Positions 8,548-17,372 of a stretch of DNA of 64,000 nucleotides are shown in pieces. Source of the stretch: Saprospiraceae bacterium (GTDB lineage: Bacteria > Bacteroidota > Bacteroidia > Chitinophagales > Saprospiraceae); contig JAHDBJ010000004.1 in the NCBI GenBank assembly GCA_020630435.1, positions 1 to 64,000 of the forward strand, in the 5' to 3' direction. How positions within the stretch are numbered: position 1 is the first letter of the stretch; every line of letters starts with the position of its first letter. A program made the position numbers and the translations under genes. Below the pieces are notes generated by a model. That model searched no databases. It was given only the letters and a program-made list of their open reading frames with translations, and had not been told where the DNA came from.

Positions 8548-8650
8548 GGGGATGTTGGATTATTCGTTGTGGTTTTTTGAGAATTTGTATTCTATTAAAA
8601 TCCTAGTGTGTATCTTCAACATCATATTTACAAACTAAAACATTACGATT

Positions 8651-9151
8651 ATGGAATTTAATTGGTGGATTGTACCCGTTGCAGCTTTGATTCCCATGGC
8701 TCTTGGATTTGTATGGTATAATGAATCGGTATTTGGTAAGGCTTGGATGAAAGCAGCAGAAATGACTTCTGAGAAGATGAATGGGGCAAATATGATGCTG
8801 ATATTCGGACTTTCCTTTGTGATGAGCCTCCTGCTATCGGCTGGCTTGGTATCATCAGTGATACATCAGTTTGGAGTCATTCAATTATTGAGTGGTGTTG
8901 AGGGATTTGGAGAGGAAGGAACACCTGTGATGAATTTTTTCAATCAGTTTGTGGCTGAATACGGTACCATGCACCGAAGCTTTGGACATGGTGCTTTACA
9001 TGGAGGGGTAGTTGGATTTTTTCTAGCACTACCTGTTTTAGCTACCAATGCCTTATTTGAAAGGAAAGGAGGAAAGTATATTTTGATTAATGCAGGCTAC
9101 TGGATTGTATGCCTTATTTTGATGGGAGGGGTGATTTGTGAGTTTATGTAG
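8651..9151 (+). CDS. DUF1761 family membrane protein
   Basis: The 166-residue integral membrane protein has four predicted helices: about 6-24 (IVPVAALIPMALGFVWY), 48-70, 114-133 and 143-163. The first helix ending in GFVWYNESVFGKAWM and the HGALHGG segment before helix three are the hallmarks of DUF1761. The function of the family is unknown. It is a single gene with its own upstream region, divergent from the exported-protein run and followed by the terminator at 9268-9300. Confidence 0.85.
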   Translation: MEFNWWIVPVAALIPMALGFVWYNESVFGKAWMKAAEMTSEKMNGANMMLIFGLSFVMSLLLSAGLVSSVIHQFGVIQLLSGVEGFGEEGTPVMNFFNQFVAEYGTMHRSFGHGALHGGVVGFFLALPVLATNALFERKGGKYILINAGYWIVCLILMGGVICEFM

Positions 9152-9267
9152 GATGATTAAAGATAATCTTTATTCTAATGGTTTTTAGAAGTAGAGTTAT
9201 GCAATCCCTTAAAAATCAACTCCCTACACATAAGATAGAATTATTTTATAAATCTAGATAATCAAAA

Positions 9268-9300
9268 AAGCCTTGCAAGTCATTGACTTACAAGGCTTTG
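9268..9300. terminator. Bidirectional terminator between the DUF1761 gene and tRNA-Lys
   Basis: AAAGCCTTG and CAAGGCTTT arms, extended by AAGTC/GACTT, form a long stem. On the minus strand it is followed by six T, directly downstream of tRNA-Lys; on the plus strand it is followed by GTGTTTTTG. Confidence 0.8.
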
Positions 9301-9313
9301 TGTTTTTGTTTTG

Positions 9314-9386
9314 TGATCGCGCTGGGGCTCGAACCCAGGACCCTTTGATTAAAAGTCAAATGCTCTACCAACTGAGCTACGCAATC
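9314..9386 (-). tRNA. tRNA-Lys (anticodon TTT)
   Basis: Read on the minus strand, a 7-bp acceptor (GATTGCG with CGCGATC, one G-T pair), a D arm (GCTC..GAGC), an anticodon arm TTTGA-CTTTTAA-TCAAA with anticodon TTT, and a T arm with GGTTCGAGCCCC can all be drawn. The CCA end is not encoded (ACAA follows). A perfect Bacteroidota promoter lies 58 bp upstream. Confidence 0.97.
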
Positions 9387-9443
9387 AACCGTTTTTTATA
9401 TATTTTATAGAATAACTTTCTATTCCTTTTTTCTTTAGCGGTG

Positions 9444-9474
9444 CAAAGATACACCCTAAATTTTAATATGCAAA
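9444..9474 (-). promoter_or_regulatory. Promoter of tRNA-Lys
   Basis: On the minus strand TTTG (9474-9471), exactly 19 bp, and TATCTTTG (9451-9444) match the Bacteroidota sigma consensus TTTG-N19-TAnnTTTG. Transcription would start about 50 nt before the tRNA. Confidence 0.85.
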
Positions 9475-9505
9475 TTGGAAATGATTTTTTTTATAAAATA
9501 AATTT

Positions 9506-10447
9506 TCAATCCCTATTTTTTAGAAAGTTAATATTCCTTTTTAGCCCAATATACTTTGTTCTTTTAACCGCCGATTTTTTAAATAAAACTTTAAAGACTT
9601 CTTCCGTTATCTCTTCCCAGTCTTGTGTTTTCATTTTCAATAGATCAGGATGAGGCTCAAATGCTGGTTCATTATGCGGTTTACTAAAACGATTCCAAGG
9701 GCATACTTCTTGGCATATATCGCAGCCAAACATCCAATTGTCCATTTTTCCAACAAACGCTTCTGGAATGGTCTCTTTTAACTCTATCGTTAGATATGAA
9801 ATACATTTGCTCCCATCCATAAAATAACCACTCGGCGATATGGCTTCTGTCGGACAAGCATCTATACAACGAGTACAAGTTCCGCAATAATCCTTTATAG
9901 GGGTATCATAAACCAAGTCCAAATCTATGATTAACTCTGCCAAAAAGAAATACGATCCTCTTTTTGGATGAATGAGTAGCGTATTTTTACCTATCCATCC
10001 TAGACCACTTCTCTTTGCCCAATCTCGTTCTAGTACAGGGGCAGAATCGACAAAACAACGACCACTCACCTCCCCTATTTCTGTATGAATCGTTTGGATT
10101 AGTTGCTTTAGTTTATCTTTTAAAATATAATGATAATCTTTTCCATAAGCATATCTTGCTATTTTAGGCACACTTTCTTCTTGTGTTTCTTTTGGAAAAT
10201 AGTTATACACCAAAGAAATTACCGATTTTGCCCCTTCAACCAATTTTGTCGGATCTATTCGTTTTTCAAAATGATTTGCCATATACCCCATCTTACCATG
10301 ATAGTTCTGATTAAGCCAATTTTCTAATCTTTTGGCTTCCTCTTCCATCTTTTCGGCTTTAGCAATCCCTACAAATTCAAAACCCAATTGATAAGCTCGT
10401 TCTCTTATGAGCCGTGTATAATTAGATTTTAGGCTATTTTTATTCAT
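9506..10447 (-). CDS. queG: Epoxyqueuosine reductase QueG
   Basis: The protein has 313 residues with the ATG at 10447; a TTG two codons upstream is less likely. QueG performs the last step of queuosine synthesis, reducing epoxyqueuosine to queuosine in tRNA with a cobalamin cofactor and two 4Fe-4S clusters. The conserved [21 protein letters not shown] block is present. The ferredoxin-type clusters are [12 protein letters not shown] (Cys188-198) and [11 protein letters not shown] (Cys242-249), with a further Cys in GSKCIS. A C-terminal tail carries the usual [10 protein letters not shown]-like segment. It is a soluble cytoplasmic protein. No other queuosine gene is nearby. Confidence 0.95.
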   Translation of the reverse strand: MNKNSLKSNYTRLIRERAYQLGFEFVGIAKAEKMEEEAKRLENWLNQNYHGKMGYMANHFEKRIDPTKLVEGAKSVISLVYNYFPKETQEESVPKIARYAYGKDYHYILKDKLKQLIQTIHTEIGEVSGRCFVDSAPVLERDWAKRSGLGWIGKNTLLIHPKRGSYFFLAELIIDLDLVYDTPIKDYCGTCTRCIDACPTEAISPSGYFMDGSKCISYLTIELKETIPEAFVGKMDNWMFGCDICQEVCPWNRFSKPHNEPAFEPHPDLLKMKTQDWEEITEEVFKVLFKKSAVKRTKYIGLKRNINFLKNRD

Positions 10448-10776
10448 AATCAAATATAGAAGATTCGTCTAGAGGAGTTCCTCATACTGTTTATGCTAAT
10501 TTTTTTCAATAAAAATACTATTTTTATGGCTTTTATCTTTAAAAAATAGCAACTTGCAGCTTTTTAAAATCCAATCGTTAATTAACCCTTTTGGACATAA
10601 GTAGGTTTACCTAATTAATCGAATAATTTATGACGGAAAAATTAAATTTCACTCTTCGTTAAAAAGCCTTGAAAACCAATAGGTTTTCTGCATTTTTTGC
10701 CTCGATTGAATTTCAATTTATATTCGTCAAAATGAACTATCAATTAAATCAACCTACTTACAAATTTAGTAATATT
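10448..10776. other. Divergent intergenic region, 329 bp
   Basis: This region separates the queG and LOG-family starts. It is AT-rich. No clear full promoter is seen. A 10-bp inverted repeat, TAAGTAGGTT (10598-10607) and AACCTACTTA (10751-10760), spans it with a 143-bp gap. An in-frame extension of the LOG gene reaches TTG 10669, but it reads as non-family residues. Confidence 0.4.
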
Positions 10777-11508
10777 ATGGCTAATGAATTAGAAAATCAA
10801 AATATGAATCCGCCACGTAAACGTAAACAAAGAAAGGAATGGCACCAGCTTAATGCAGAAAACTCATGGACAATGTTTAAGGTTGTTTCTGAATTTGTTG
10901 AAGGATTTGAGCGAATGAATAAGATCAGACCTTGTATCTCTATTTTTGGTTCTGCTCGAACGAAACCCGATCATCCTTATTATCAATTGGCCGTCGAGGT
11001 CGCTGGACAATTAACGGAAGAAGGTTATGGAATAATAACTGGTGGAGGGCCTGGAATCATGGAAGCAGGAAACAAAGGTGCTTCGATTAATGGTGGGACA
11101 TCTATAGGGCTAAATATTGATCTTCCTTTTGAGCAACATCATAATCCTTATATCGATCGAGATAAGAACATAGATTTTAGGTACTTTTTCATTCGCAAAG
11201 TAATTTTTGTAAAATATGCTCAAGCATTTGTGGTAATGCCCGGTGGCTTTGGAACTATGGATGAGTTATTTGAGGTATTAACATTGATACAAACCAATAA
11301 AATAACGAAAGTTCCTGTTATTCTAGTAGGAAAAGATTTCTGGGCAGGCATGATAAAATGGATAAAAGAGACTATGTTGGATGAGGCTGGTAATATTAGT
11401 CCTGAAGATATGGATTTGATTCCAGTTACAGACGATCCTGAAGAAATTATTAATATTATAAATGATTTCTATGCCCAAGAATCGCTTAAGCCAAATTATG
11501 AGTTATAA
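10777..11508 (+). CDS. LOG family protein (TIGR00730 Rossmann fold)
   Basis: The protein has 243 residues from the ATG at 10777. Earlier in-frame starts at 10669 and 10732 only add a poorly conserved leader. Family motifs are SIFGSAR (55-61), GGGPGIMEAGNKGA (89-102) and PGGFGTMDE (155-163); the last two form the nucleotide-binding and catalytic site. Proteins of this family, formerly annotated as lysine decarboxylases, are phosphoribohydrolases that release a base from nucleoside 5'-monophosphates, in some cases cytokinins. The N-terminal 20 residues are very basic (PPRKRKQRK). It is a single gene followed by a 15-bp-stem terminator. Confidence 0.88.
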   Translation: MANELENQNMNPPRKRKQRKEWHQLNAENSWTMFKVVSEFVEGFERMNKIRPCISIFGSARTKPDHPYYQLAVEVAGQLTEEGYGIITGGGPGIMEAGNKGASINGGTSIGLNIDLPFEQHHNPYIDRDKNIDFRYFFIRKVIFVKYAQAFVVMPGGFGTMDELFEVLTLIQTNKITKVPVILVGKDFWAGMIKWIKETMLDEAGNISPEDMDLIPVTDDPEEIINIINDFYAQESLKPNYEL

Positions 11509-11532
11509 TTTTTTTAAAAAGATAAGTTCAAT

Positions 11533-11573
11533 AAAAAAGTCCTATCAGAATCGCATTTTGATAGGACTTTTTT
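11533..11573. terminator. Bidirectional terminator between convergent LOG and trxB genes
   Basis: A perfect 15-bp stem (AAAAAAGTCCTATCA/TGATAGGACTTTTTT) with an 11-nt loop lies between two convergent stops (11508 and 11594), with A and T runs on the two sides. Confidence 0.95.
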
Positions 11574-11593
11574 ATACTTGCTAATTCTGTATT

Positions 11594-12544
11594 CTAGACG
11601 ATTCCTTTTTCTGCTAAATAACGTTCAGCATCTAAGGCTGCCATACATCCCGTCCCTGCCGCAGTTACAGCTTGACGATAAACCTTATCCTGTGCGTCGC
11701 CACTAGCGAAAACGCCTTCAATATTCGTTTTACTTGTTCCAGGTATCGTTTTAAGATAACCCACATCATCCATGTCGAGCCAGTCTTTAAAAATATCTGT
11801 ATTGGGTTTATGTCCAATTGCTACAAAGAAACCTGCAACTGGGATTTCAGTTGTTTCTCCTGTTTTATTATTCTTTACTCTTACCCCCGTTACCTCTTCT
11901 TCTCCTAAAATTTCTTCTGTTTCCGTATTCCAATAGACTTTAATGTTCTCAGCATTTTTGACACGCTCTTGCATGATTTTCGAAGCACGCATTGCATCTC
12001 TACGAACAAACATATGAACTGTAGGGCATAGTTTCGATAAATATAAGGCTTCTTCAGCAGCTGTATCTCCACCACCTACAATACCAACCTCTTGTCCTTT
12101 AAAAAAGAAACCATCACAAACGGCACAAGCCGATACTCCACCGCCATTGGTACTTAGCCTTTTTTCTGATTCTAAGCCCAGCCATTTTGCACTAGCTCCT
12201 GTAGAAATAATTACGGAATCGGCATGCAATTCATCTCCTCCATCTGTCCAGACTTTGTGTACATCTCCTGAAAAATCAACTTTCGAAATCATGGCATAAC
12301 GGATGTCTGTACCAAACCGTTCTGCTTGTTTTTTGAAATCATCCATCATCTGTGGTCCCATAATGCCATCAGCATATCCAGGATAATTTTCTACATCTGT
12401 AGTGATCATGAGTTGTCCTCCTGGTTCTGGTCCTGTATATAATACAGGCTTAAGATTTGCCCTTGCGGCATAGATAGCAGCCGTGTATCCTGCGGGGCCT
12501 GATCCAATAATTAGACAATTAACTCGTTCTATATTTTCAGCCAT
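11594..12544 (-). CDS. trxB: Thioredoxin-disulfide reductase
   Basis: This 316-residue flavoprotein transfers electrons from NADPH through FAD to thioredoxin in the cytoplasm. It has an N-terminal FAD-binding motif (IIGSGPAGYTAAIYAAR, 12-28), the redox-active CAVC (Cys140, Cys143), an NADPH-binding motif (VGIVGGGDTAAEEAL) followed by the HMFVRRDAMRAS segment typical for NADPH preference, and a C-terminal FAD motif (GVFASGDAQDKVYRQAVTAAGTGC). The length is normal. A TATATTTG -7 element is at 12582-12589 on the minus strand, so the gene probably has its own promoter. Confidence 0.97.
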   Translation of the reverse strand: MAENIERVNCLIIGSGPAGYTAAIYAARANLKPVLYTGPEPGGQLMITTDVENYPGYADGIMGPQMMDDFKKQAERFGTDIRYAMISKVDFSGDVHKVWTDGGDELHADSVIISTGASAKWLGLESEKRLSTNGGGVSACAVCDGFFFKGQEVGIVGGGDTAAEEALYLSKLCPTVHMFVRRDAMRASKIMQERVKNAENIKVYWNTETEEILGEEEVTGVRVKNNKTGETTEIPVAGFFVAIGHKPNTDIFKDWLDMDDVGYLKTIPGTSKTNIEGVFASGDAQDKVYRQAVTAAGTGCMAALDAERYLAEKGIV

Positions 12545-12581
12545 TTTATATTAAAATTATTTTAATGATTCTTTAAGTTCG

Positions 12582-12589
12582 CAAATATA
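12582..12589 (-). promoter_or_regulatory. -7 element of the trxB promoter
   Basis: TATATTTG on the minus strand matches TAnnTTTG, 38 bp before the trxB start. No clear TTTG is found 19-21 bp upstream, so only half of the promoter is supported. Confidence 0.45.
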
Positions 12590-12601
12590 TAAAATAAAGC
12601 A

Positions 12602-13621
12602 TTATTGAAGTTCTAAAATTGCTCTTTCTATAATCTCATCAATATCTTGGGTTGTTTCGTCGTCCGCAACTTCTATATCTGGAGGCGATCCCTCTTCAAT
12701 ATTCCATCCTGTTATACCATGAAAAGCATCCGCAGAAATACGAAAAGACCAACCATTTGGTAACTCCCAATTTCCTGGTGTTCCTCCGCCACCTCCAGTC
12801 CAATCGCCTATTGTCGTCACATTCGGTAAATGCCTCATGTATTCTACAAAATGGCTTGTTGCACTATAACATCCTCTATTGGTCAATAACATCACAGGTT
12901 TGTCAAAGTTCAATCCTAAAGGCTCGACAAATGTATTTAAGGGTTCTGACCAATCATCTGGCCCACTTCCAGTTTTTACTAAAGTATAACCTACCGCTGT
13001 TTTTTCCTTGATAAATCGTCCCATCAGATATGCGGGTCCTGAACTAAATCCTCCTCCATTGCCTCTCACATCAAGTATCATTCCCTTAACTTCTTTCGCT
13101 AAAAACTCACTAATTATATAATCAATCTGATACGTGGATTGTCCGAAGCTTGAAAATCGTACATATCCTATATCCTCTTCTAAAATTGCCCAACTGTATC
13201 CTCCTATTGTGTTATAAGTAGGTACATCACCATCGACTAAGTAATTTCTTCGAACTAAATCAAAATCAAAATTCGTAGGATATTTTAATTCAATATTATA
13301 AAAAGAAGTTTTAAAATCGGCAAACAAATTAGAATGCCCATCTTTTAATTCGTTTAGCATTTCTGCTAGTATATCAAACAATTGTAATTGATTAGAAGCA
13401 CTATTTACTCTTGAACGGTATCTTGTATAAACTTCATCCCAATCTAATCCAAAGGCTTCCTTTTTTATATCAAAAAACGTATAGTGTTCATTGGTAAAAT
13501 TCCAAAGCGTTTCAAAAACAGTCATAGGATCTGTTTCTAAATCATCCTCTATTAATACTTTTTCGCAGGCCGCAGTTAGAAAACAGACAACACATAGAAA
13601 GAACCATTTTATATATTTCAT
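12602..13621 (-). CDS. S41 family peptidase, lipoprotein
   Basis: The protein has 339 residues, starting with a signal peptide and lipobox LTAAC (Cys19), so it is lipid-anchored in the envelope. An N-terminal helical domain (30-110, VFETLWNFTNEHYTFFDIK) resembles the cap of Bacteroidota S41 proteins. The protease core follows: GYVRFSSFG, MILDVRGNGGG (181-191) and LTNRGCYSATSHF with the probable nucleophile Ser253. S41 enzymes are Ser/Lys C-terminal-processing or tricorn-like proteases. No PDZ domain is evident between the cap and the core. It lies 28 bp after the outer-membrane-type gene on the same strand, so the pair may be an operon. Confidence 0.88.
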   Translation of the reverse strand: MKYIKWFFLCVVCFLTAACEKVLIEDDLETDPMTVFETLWNFTNEHYTFFDIKKEAFGLDWDEVYTRYRSRVNSASNQLQLFDILAEMLNELKDGHSNLFADFKTSFYNIELKYPTNFDFDLVRRNYLVDGDVPTYNTIGGYSWAILEEDIGYVRFSSFGQSTYQIDYIISEFLAKEVKGMILDVRGNGGGFSSGPAYLMGRFIKEKTAVGYTLVKTGSGPDDWSEPLNTFVEPLGLNFDKPVMLLTNRGCYSATSHFVEYMRHLPNVTTIGDWTGGGGGTPGNWELPNGWSFRISADAFHGITGWNIEEGSPPDIEVADDETTQDIDEIIERAILELQ

Positions 13622-13649
13622 TTTCTTATTTTTTAAAAAAGAATAGCTT

Positions 13650-14525
13650 TTAAAGAGCTGTCACCAGAGCGAATAGAATAGATTTATTGACAAGTGAACT
13701 TTCTTTGATACTCTTATAATTGTAATATTCCCAAGCATAAATCAATCGGATGCTATTTTTATTTTTATTAAAATGGAAGGTCAATGCGAGTTCACTGTCT
13801 AATCGTATTAGATTATTTAATGAGCCAAATTCGCCACTTTTCAAAAGTGCTTCTGCAAGTCCTTCATCCCGCTCATTGAAAACACCATCCTCAAGAAATC
13901 CTGCGGGATACCCAAGTGGTGTGTAAGCAGGTCGAATAGCATAATTAACTAATGGAGAAGTGCCGATATATGAAATACCAAACTTTCTTTTCCATAAGGT
14001 AAAAGTTCTATCAAAAGCTATAGCTAATCCAAGGCTACTGCTAATTTCATATCCATCCGAATTATTTCTAAGATGAGGATAGCTTCGATAATGACCACTA
14101 AAATTTAAATTAACGCCTAAGTAAAATCGCCATTTATCGAGTGGAATGAAATTGAATTTCCTTAAGTGAATAACATCAAAATCTCCTTTATATGCTGTTG
14201 CAGAAGCTAAAAAATATTGATCAATTTTCAGATTAGCATATTGAAAACGACCTCTGAAATAATTTTTAGAATTCGGTCTTAACCAAATAAATTTAAACTG
14301 ACTTCCTAGACCTAAACCATGATAAAGATTTGGAGATATCGCATTGTCCTTACTGTTAAACAAGGTCATACCAAATCCCAATTCCAAGTCTAATTGATTT
14401 TTTTTCAAGACATCCAAAGCAACTACATCTTCTTCGTCAATTTTTTCCTGTTCTTGAGCTTGGGCATTTATATAAATACAGCATAAACTCAGAACAATAA
14501 ATACTCTTTTAATTTTATTACACAT
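13650..14525 (-). CDS. Putative outer-membrane beta-barrel protein
   Basis: The 291-residue protein has a signal peptide ending at INAQAQ. The mature part alternates polar and hydrophobic residues with many aromatic strand ends (FRGRFQYANLKI, WRFYLGVNLNFSGHY, SIRLIYAWEYYNY) and ends in a hydrophobic strand, as expected of a 10-12-stranded barrel. No named family is recognised. It is 28 bp upstream of the S41 protease lipoprotein and 25 bp downstream of the SWIM gene, all on the minus strand. Confidence 0.6.
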   Translation of the reverse strand: MCNKIKRVFIVLSLCCIYINAQAQEQEKIDEEDVVALDVLKKNQLDLELGFGMTLFNSKDNAISPNLYHGLGLGSQFKFIWLRPNSKNYFRGRFQYANLKIDQYFLASATAYKGDFDVIHLRKFNFIPLDKWRFYLGVNLNFSGHYRSYPHLRNNSDGYEISSSLGLAIAFDRTFTLWKRKFGISYIGTSPLVNYAIRPAYTPLGYPAGFLEDGVFNERDEGLAEALLKSGEFGSLNNLIRLDSELALTFHFNKNKNSIRLIYAWEYYNYKSIKESSLVNKSILFALVTAL

Positions 14526-14550
14526 TGAAATTATTTAAAATATAATTATA

Positions 14551-16242
14551 TTATAATACAGCAATTAATGAACGACGTTGACCATATTCCTTGTTTATCA
14601 TATCGAGAAGCGTTATACTTAAGTTTCGCTCACCTATCTGTTCTAAATGTATCAAAAGATTTTTAACTCTTTGAGCATTTTCATTTCCGAAATAATTATC
14701 TAAAAAATCTCGCAACGCTTCTTTATATAAAACAGATAACTCCGAATTATATTTTGTAAATAAATCCTTATCAAATTCTTGCAGGAGTGTAATAGACTTG
14801 ATTTTTTGCAAATACTCTAATAAAGCAGGTAATTCTGCTTCTTCCTTTAAAAGGGAACAAATCAATCGAGCTTTATCCAAAGAATAATTTTGTTGTTTTA
14901 GTTGAGCAATTAGTATAAAAAAAGCTGCTGACCAATCATTGTCATCATACTGTTCTTTATAAATATCAAAATATCGTCGCTTGTAAAGTTTTAGATAACA
15001 AGATTTTGAATATGTAATAATTTCCGCTCTTTTTCTTAATTTACGAGCTACTTCTAAGTTACATTGTTCAAACTTGAGTAATAAGGTAGGCTCTAAGACA
15101 TCATCAGCTTTGAGTGCTTGTTTTAGAATGAGCAAACAAGAGAACCATTCTTCTTTATTCATTAAATACTCGATGGCCAGTAGTTGTACCTCAGGTTCTT
15201 TCAACCATTTTTTCATTAATAAAACAATCTCTCCTTCTCTATCTAACTGCTCTAACAATTCTGCCTGAATACTTACTAGATGTCCTATTGCTTGAGCATT
15301 TAAGCTTCTAATGATCAAATGTTGCTCTATTTTTCCTAGTAATTGCTCTAATTTTGCTTTATTGTTCTCCGCTATTTTTTTTAAGAACTGATAATAATTT
15401 AAAAATAAGTTTTGATAATGATACTTAGAATGTAAACATTCATCAATCCCAAATTTCCAAATATCCTCCTTCAAGGCTGGTGCCAAGGAGCGAGTAATCA
15501 ATTGATCAATTAATTTAAATGCGATAAGAAGGCTTGTACTATGAATTTCTCTAGTATCTATATGTTTACTTTGCAGATTGGATATAGAGATCAAAATAGA
15601 TTTAATAATATTAAATGTATCACTATAATCGTTTGTCAATATAGCACTCTCTGCTTGATTGAGCATTTGCTTTATGTTCTTATCTATTTGGTTTGCTCCC
15701 CGTTGGTTAATCTGTCCTCTTCTTAGTGTATTGTTTTTAATTATATTTTTTATTAATAATAAATATTTTTCTAGATTATTTTGAAGATCTAAAAGGTGTG
15801 TAAATTGTGTCTTAAACGCTAAACCAAAATTTCTATCTTCCCTAGCATATTTCCGAACAAAATCTTTAAGTTCTTTTTCCGACACCTCTTTCAGTATTTG
15901 AGCAATATTGATTTTGCTAGAGATTGCTCGTTTTGAGTCAATGCTTTCTTTTGTATTCCTTTTTTGTGTTTTAACGTTTCGAATATGGAAAAGCAATGCA
16001 ATAACATGAGTACAATGTGAGTATTCAGCATGCAAAGCACAGTCACAAGTTGACGCTTTCAGTCTACCTCCTACTAATTGTACTTCAGTATAGTATTCTA
16101 TATCTTCTACAAACTTAGCTTGCCATAGATTTTTCTCTATTTCTTCTATTGCACTAATGGCATTTGTCTCTAACAAATCAGATGCAATATTCAAAATATC
16201 TGGTTCTATGGTATCTTCTATATTGGTTAGTGTAATTTTCAT
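14551..16242 (-). CDS. SWIM zinc-finger protein
   Basis: The 563-residue protein has no signal peptide. A SWIM zinc finger with C-x-C-x8-C-x-H spacing (Cys66, Cys68, Cys77, His79) is followed by a long all-helical region with many Leu/Lys/Gln residues. SWIM domains bind DNA or protein and are often found next to SNF2 helicases; no helicase domain is present here and none is nearby. An SNF2-type partner elsewhere is possible but unseen. The leader holds an 11-bp inverted repeat (16256-16286), and a TATATTTG element is at 16318-16325. Confidence 0.8.
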   Translation of the reverse strand: MKITLTNIEDTIEPDILNIASDLLETNAISAIEEIEKNLWQAKFVEDIEYYTEVQLVGGRLKASTCDCALHAEYSHCTHVIALLFHIRNVKTQKRNTKESIDSKRAISSKINIAQILKEVSEKELKDFVRKYAREDRNFGLAFKTQFTHLLDLQNNLEKYLLLIKNIIKNNTLRRGQINQRGANQIDKNIKQMLNQAESAILTNDYSDTFNIIKSILISISNLQSKHIDTREIHSTSLLIAFKLIDQLITRSLAPALKEDIWKFGIDECLHSKYHYQNLFLNYYQFLKKIAENNKAKLEQLLGKIEQHLIIRSLNAQAIGHLVSIQAELLEQLDREGEIVLLMKKWLKEPEVQLLAIEYLMNKEEWFSCLLILKQALKADDVLEPTLLLKFEQCNLEVARKLRKRAEIITYSKSCYLKLYKRRYFDIYKEQYDDNDWSAAFFILIAQLKQQNYSLDKARLICSLLKEEAELPALLEYLQKIKSITLLQEFDKDLFTKYNSELSVLYKEALRDFLDNYFGNENAQRVKNLLIHLEQIGERNLSITLLDMINKEYGQRRSLIAVL

Positions 16243-16255
16243 GCTAATCGTGGCA

Positions 16256-16286
16256 TTTAATAAACTATCAAAATAAGTTTATTAAA
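16256..16286 (-). promoter_or_regulatory. Inverted repeat in the leader of the SWIM gene
   Basis: A perfect 11-bp inverted repeat (TTTAATAAACT/AGTTTATTAAA) with a 9-nt spacer lies 14 bp before the SWIM start codon and after its -7 element. It would form an AU-only hairpin in the mRNA leader or serve as a dyad operator. Confidence 0.4.
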
Positions 16287-16317
16287 GTTAACTTATAGTC
16301 TACTTAGGTATAAGAGG

Positions 16318-16325
16318 CAAATATA
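16318..16325 (-). promoter_or_regulatory. -7 element of the SWIM gene promoter
   Basis: TATATTTG on the minus strand matches TAnnTTTG, 76 bp before the start. No TTTG box at the right distance is visible. Confidence 0.4.
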
Positions 16326-16419
16326 ATTGTTTTTTATGTAAAATTGTTTTTTGATAATCCATTTTTGTAAACCGCTGATTCTTTACTATATTACCCACAA
16401 ATTGATCTACTGTTTTATC

Positions 16420-17361
16420 ATGAAAAACATTTTATATTATGTGGGAAATTTTGGTTATAATGTACTACCTCCCGCATACTTTAAATGGAAATATAAACAA
16501 CTACGTAAATATGAAAAAACACTATCTGAAAAAATTATTCAAGATAGGATAAACTACTATATAAAAGTAAACCAATATTTTAAAATACCACCTGAAGCTA
16601 TAGCCATAGCAAACTACAAAAAAACTAAACCTACAGGTTATTATCTAGATCTAAAAGAGTTTTTACACTATTTTAATCCGCATATAAAATTTGCCTATCA
16701 TTTTGGTGATGATACTCATATCAATCCATACCCTACTCTCTTTAAGGCTCGTCCTATAGAAACAAATAATTCAAATTCAATATTATTTAAACTCAATAAA
16801 CGAAGGCATTATAAATGGATAAATGATCCTTATCCTTTTTCCCAAAAAAAATCATTAATGGTATGGAGAGGTGCTGCCTATAAAGATTTAAGGCGTACCT
16901 TTATCCAACAGTTCTGGAATCATCCTTTATGTAATGCGGGACAGACAAATCATCCTCCTGAAGGTGTCCCTTGGCAAAAGCCCAAACTCACTATTGACGA
17001 ACAACTTCAATATAAATTCATTCTTTGTTTAGAAGGAAATGATGTTGCAACTAGTTTGAAATGGGTAATGTCTTCTAATTCTCTTTGCTTAATGCCTAAA
17101 CCTAGATTTGAAACTTGGTTCATGGAAGGTCGCCTAGAAAATAAAGTACATTATGTAGAACTAGAGAACGACTATTCAAATCTAGAAGCTATTATAAATT
17201 ATTATTCAGAAAATCAAGAAGAAGCACAATGGATCATTCATAATGCTCATCAATATATACAGCAGTTTCAAAATAAGGAACTAGAAGAATTACTAAGTAT
17301 AAAAGTGCTAGAGCAGTATGCACTATTGTCAGGACAAAAAAATATACTTAAATTTGATTAG
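16420..17361 (+). CDS. Glycosyltransferase family 90 (CAP10/LpsA-like)
   Basis: The protein has 313 residues with the ATG at 16420; an earlier frame start at 16351 only adds 23 residues. It shows the GT90 core: KKSLMVWRGA (143-152), the segment EQLQYKFILCLEGNDVATSLKWVMSSNSL (194-221) with the conserved E-G-x-D-x-x, and a following PKPRFETWF. Such enzymes transfer glucose, xylose or similar sugars; bacterial members (LpsA) modify lipopolysaccharide core. No signal peptide, so it would act on the cytoplasmic side of the inner membrane. KdsC nearby fits an LPS context, although no operon links them. Confidence 0.85.
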   Translation: MKNILYYVGNFGYNVLPPAYFKWKYKQLRKYEKTLSEKIIQDRINYYIKVNQYFKIPPEAIAIANYKKTKPTGYYLDLKEFLHYFNPHIKFAYHFGDDTHINPYPTLFKARPIETNNSNSILFKLNKRRHYKWINDPYPFSQKKSLMVWRGAAYKDLRRTFIQQFWNHPLCNAGQTNHPPEGVPWQKPKLTIDEQLQYKFILCLEGNDVATSLKWVMSSNSLCLMPKPRFETWFMEGRLENKVHYVELENDYSNLEAIINYYSENQEEAQWIIHNAHQYIQQFQNKELEELLSIKVLEQYALLSGQKNILKFD

Positions 17362-17372
17362 AAAATACGTTT

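Noticed and set aside
9314-9386. tRNA-Lys as the attachment site of an integrated island
   Set aside because: No integrase, direct repeat of the tRNA 3' end or mobile gene is seen on either side within the window; the codon shift alone is not enough.
10669-10776. Extended start of the LOG-family gene at TTG 10669
   Set aside because: The added 36 residues (ending KFSNI) do not look like the family's N terminus, and ATG 10777 gives a normal length.
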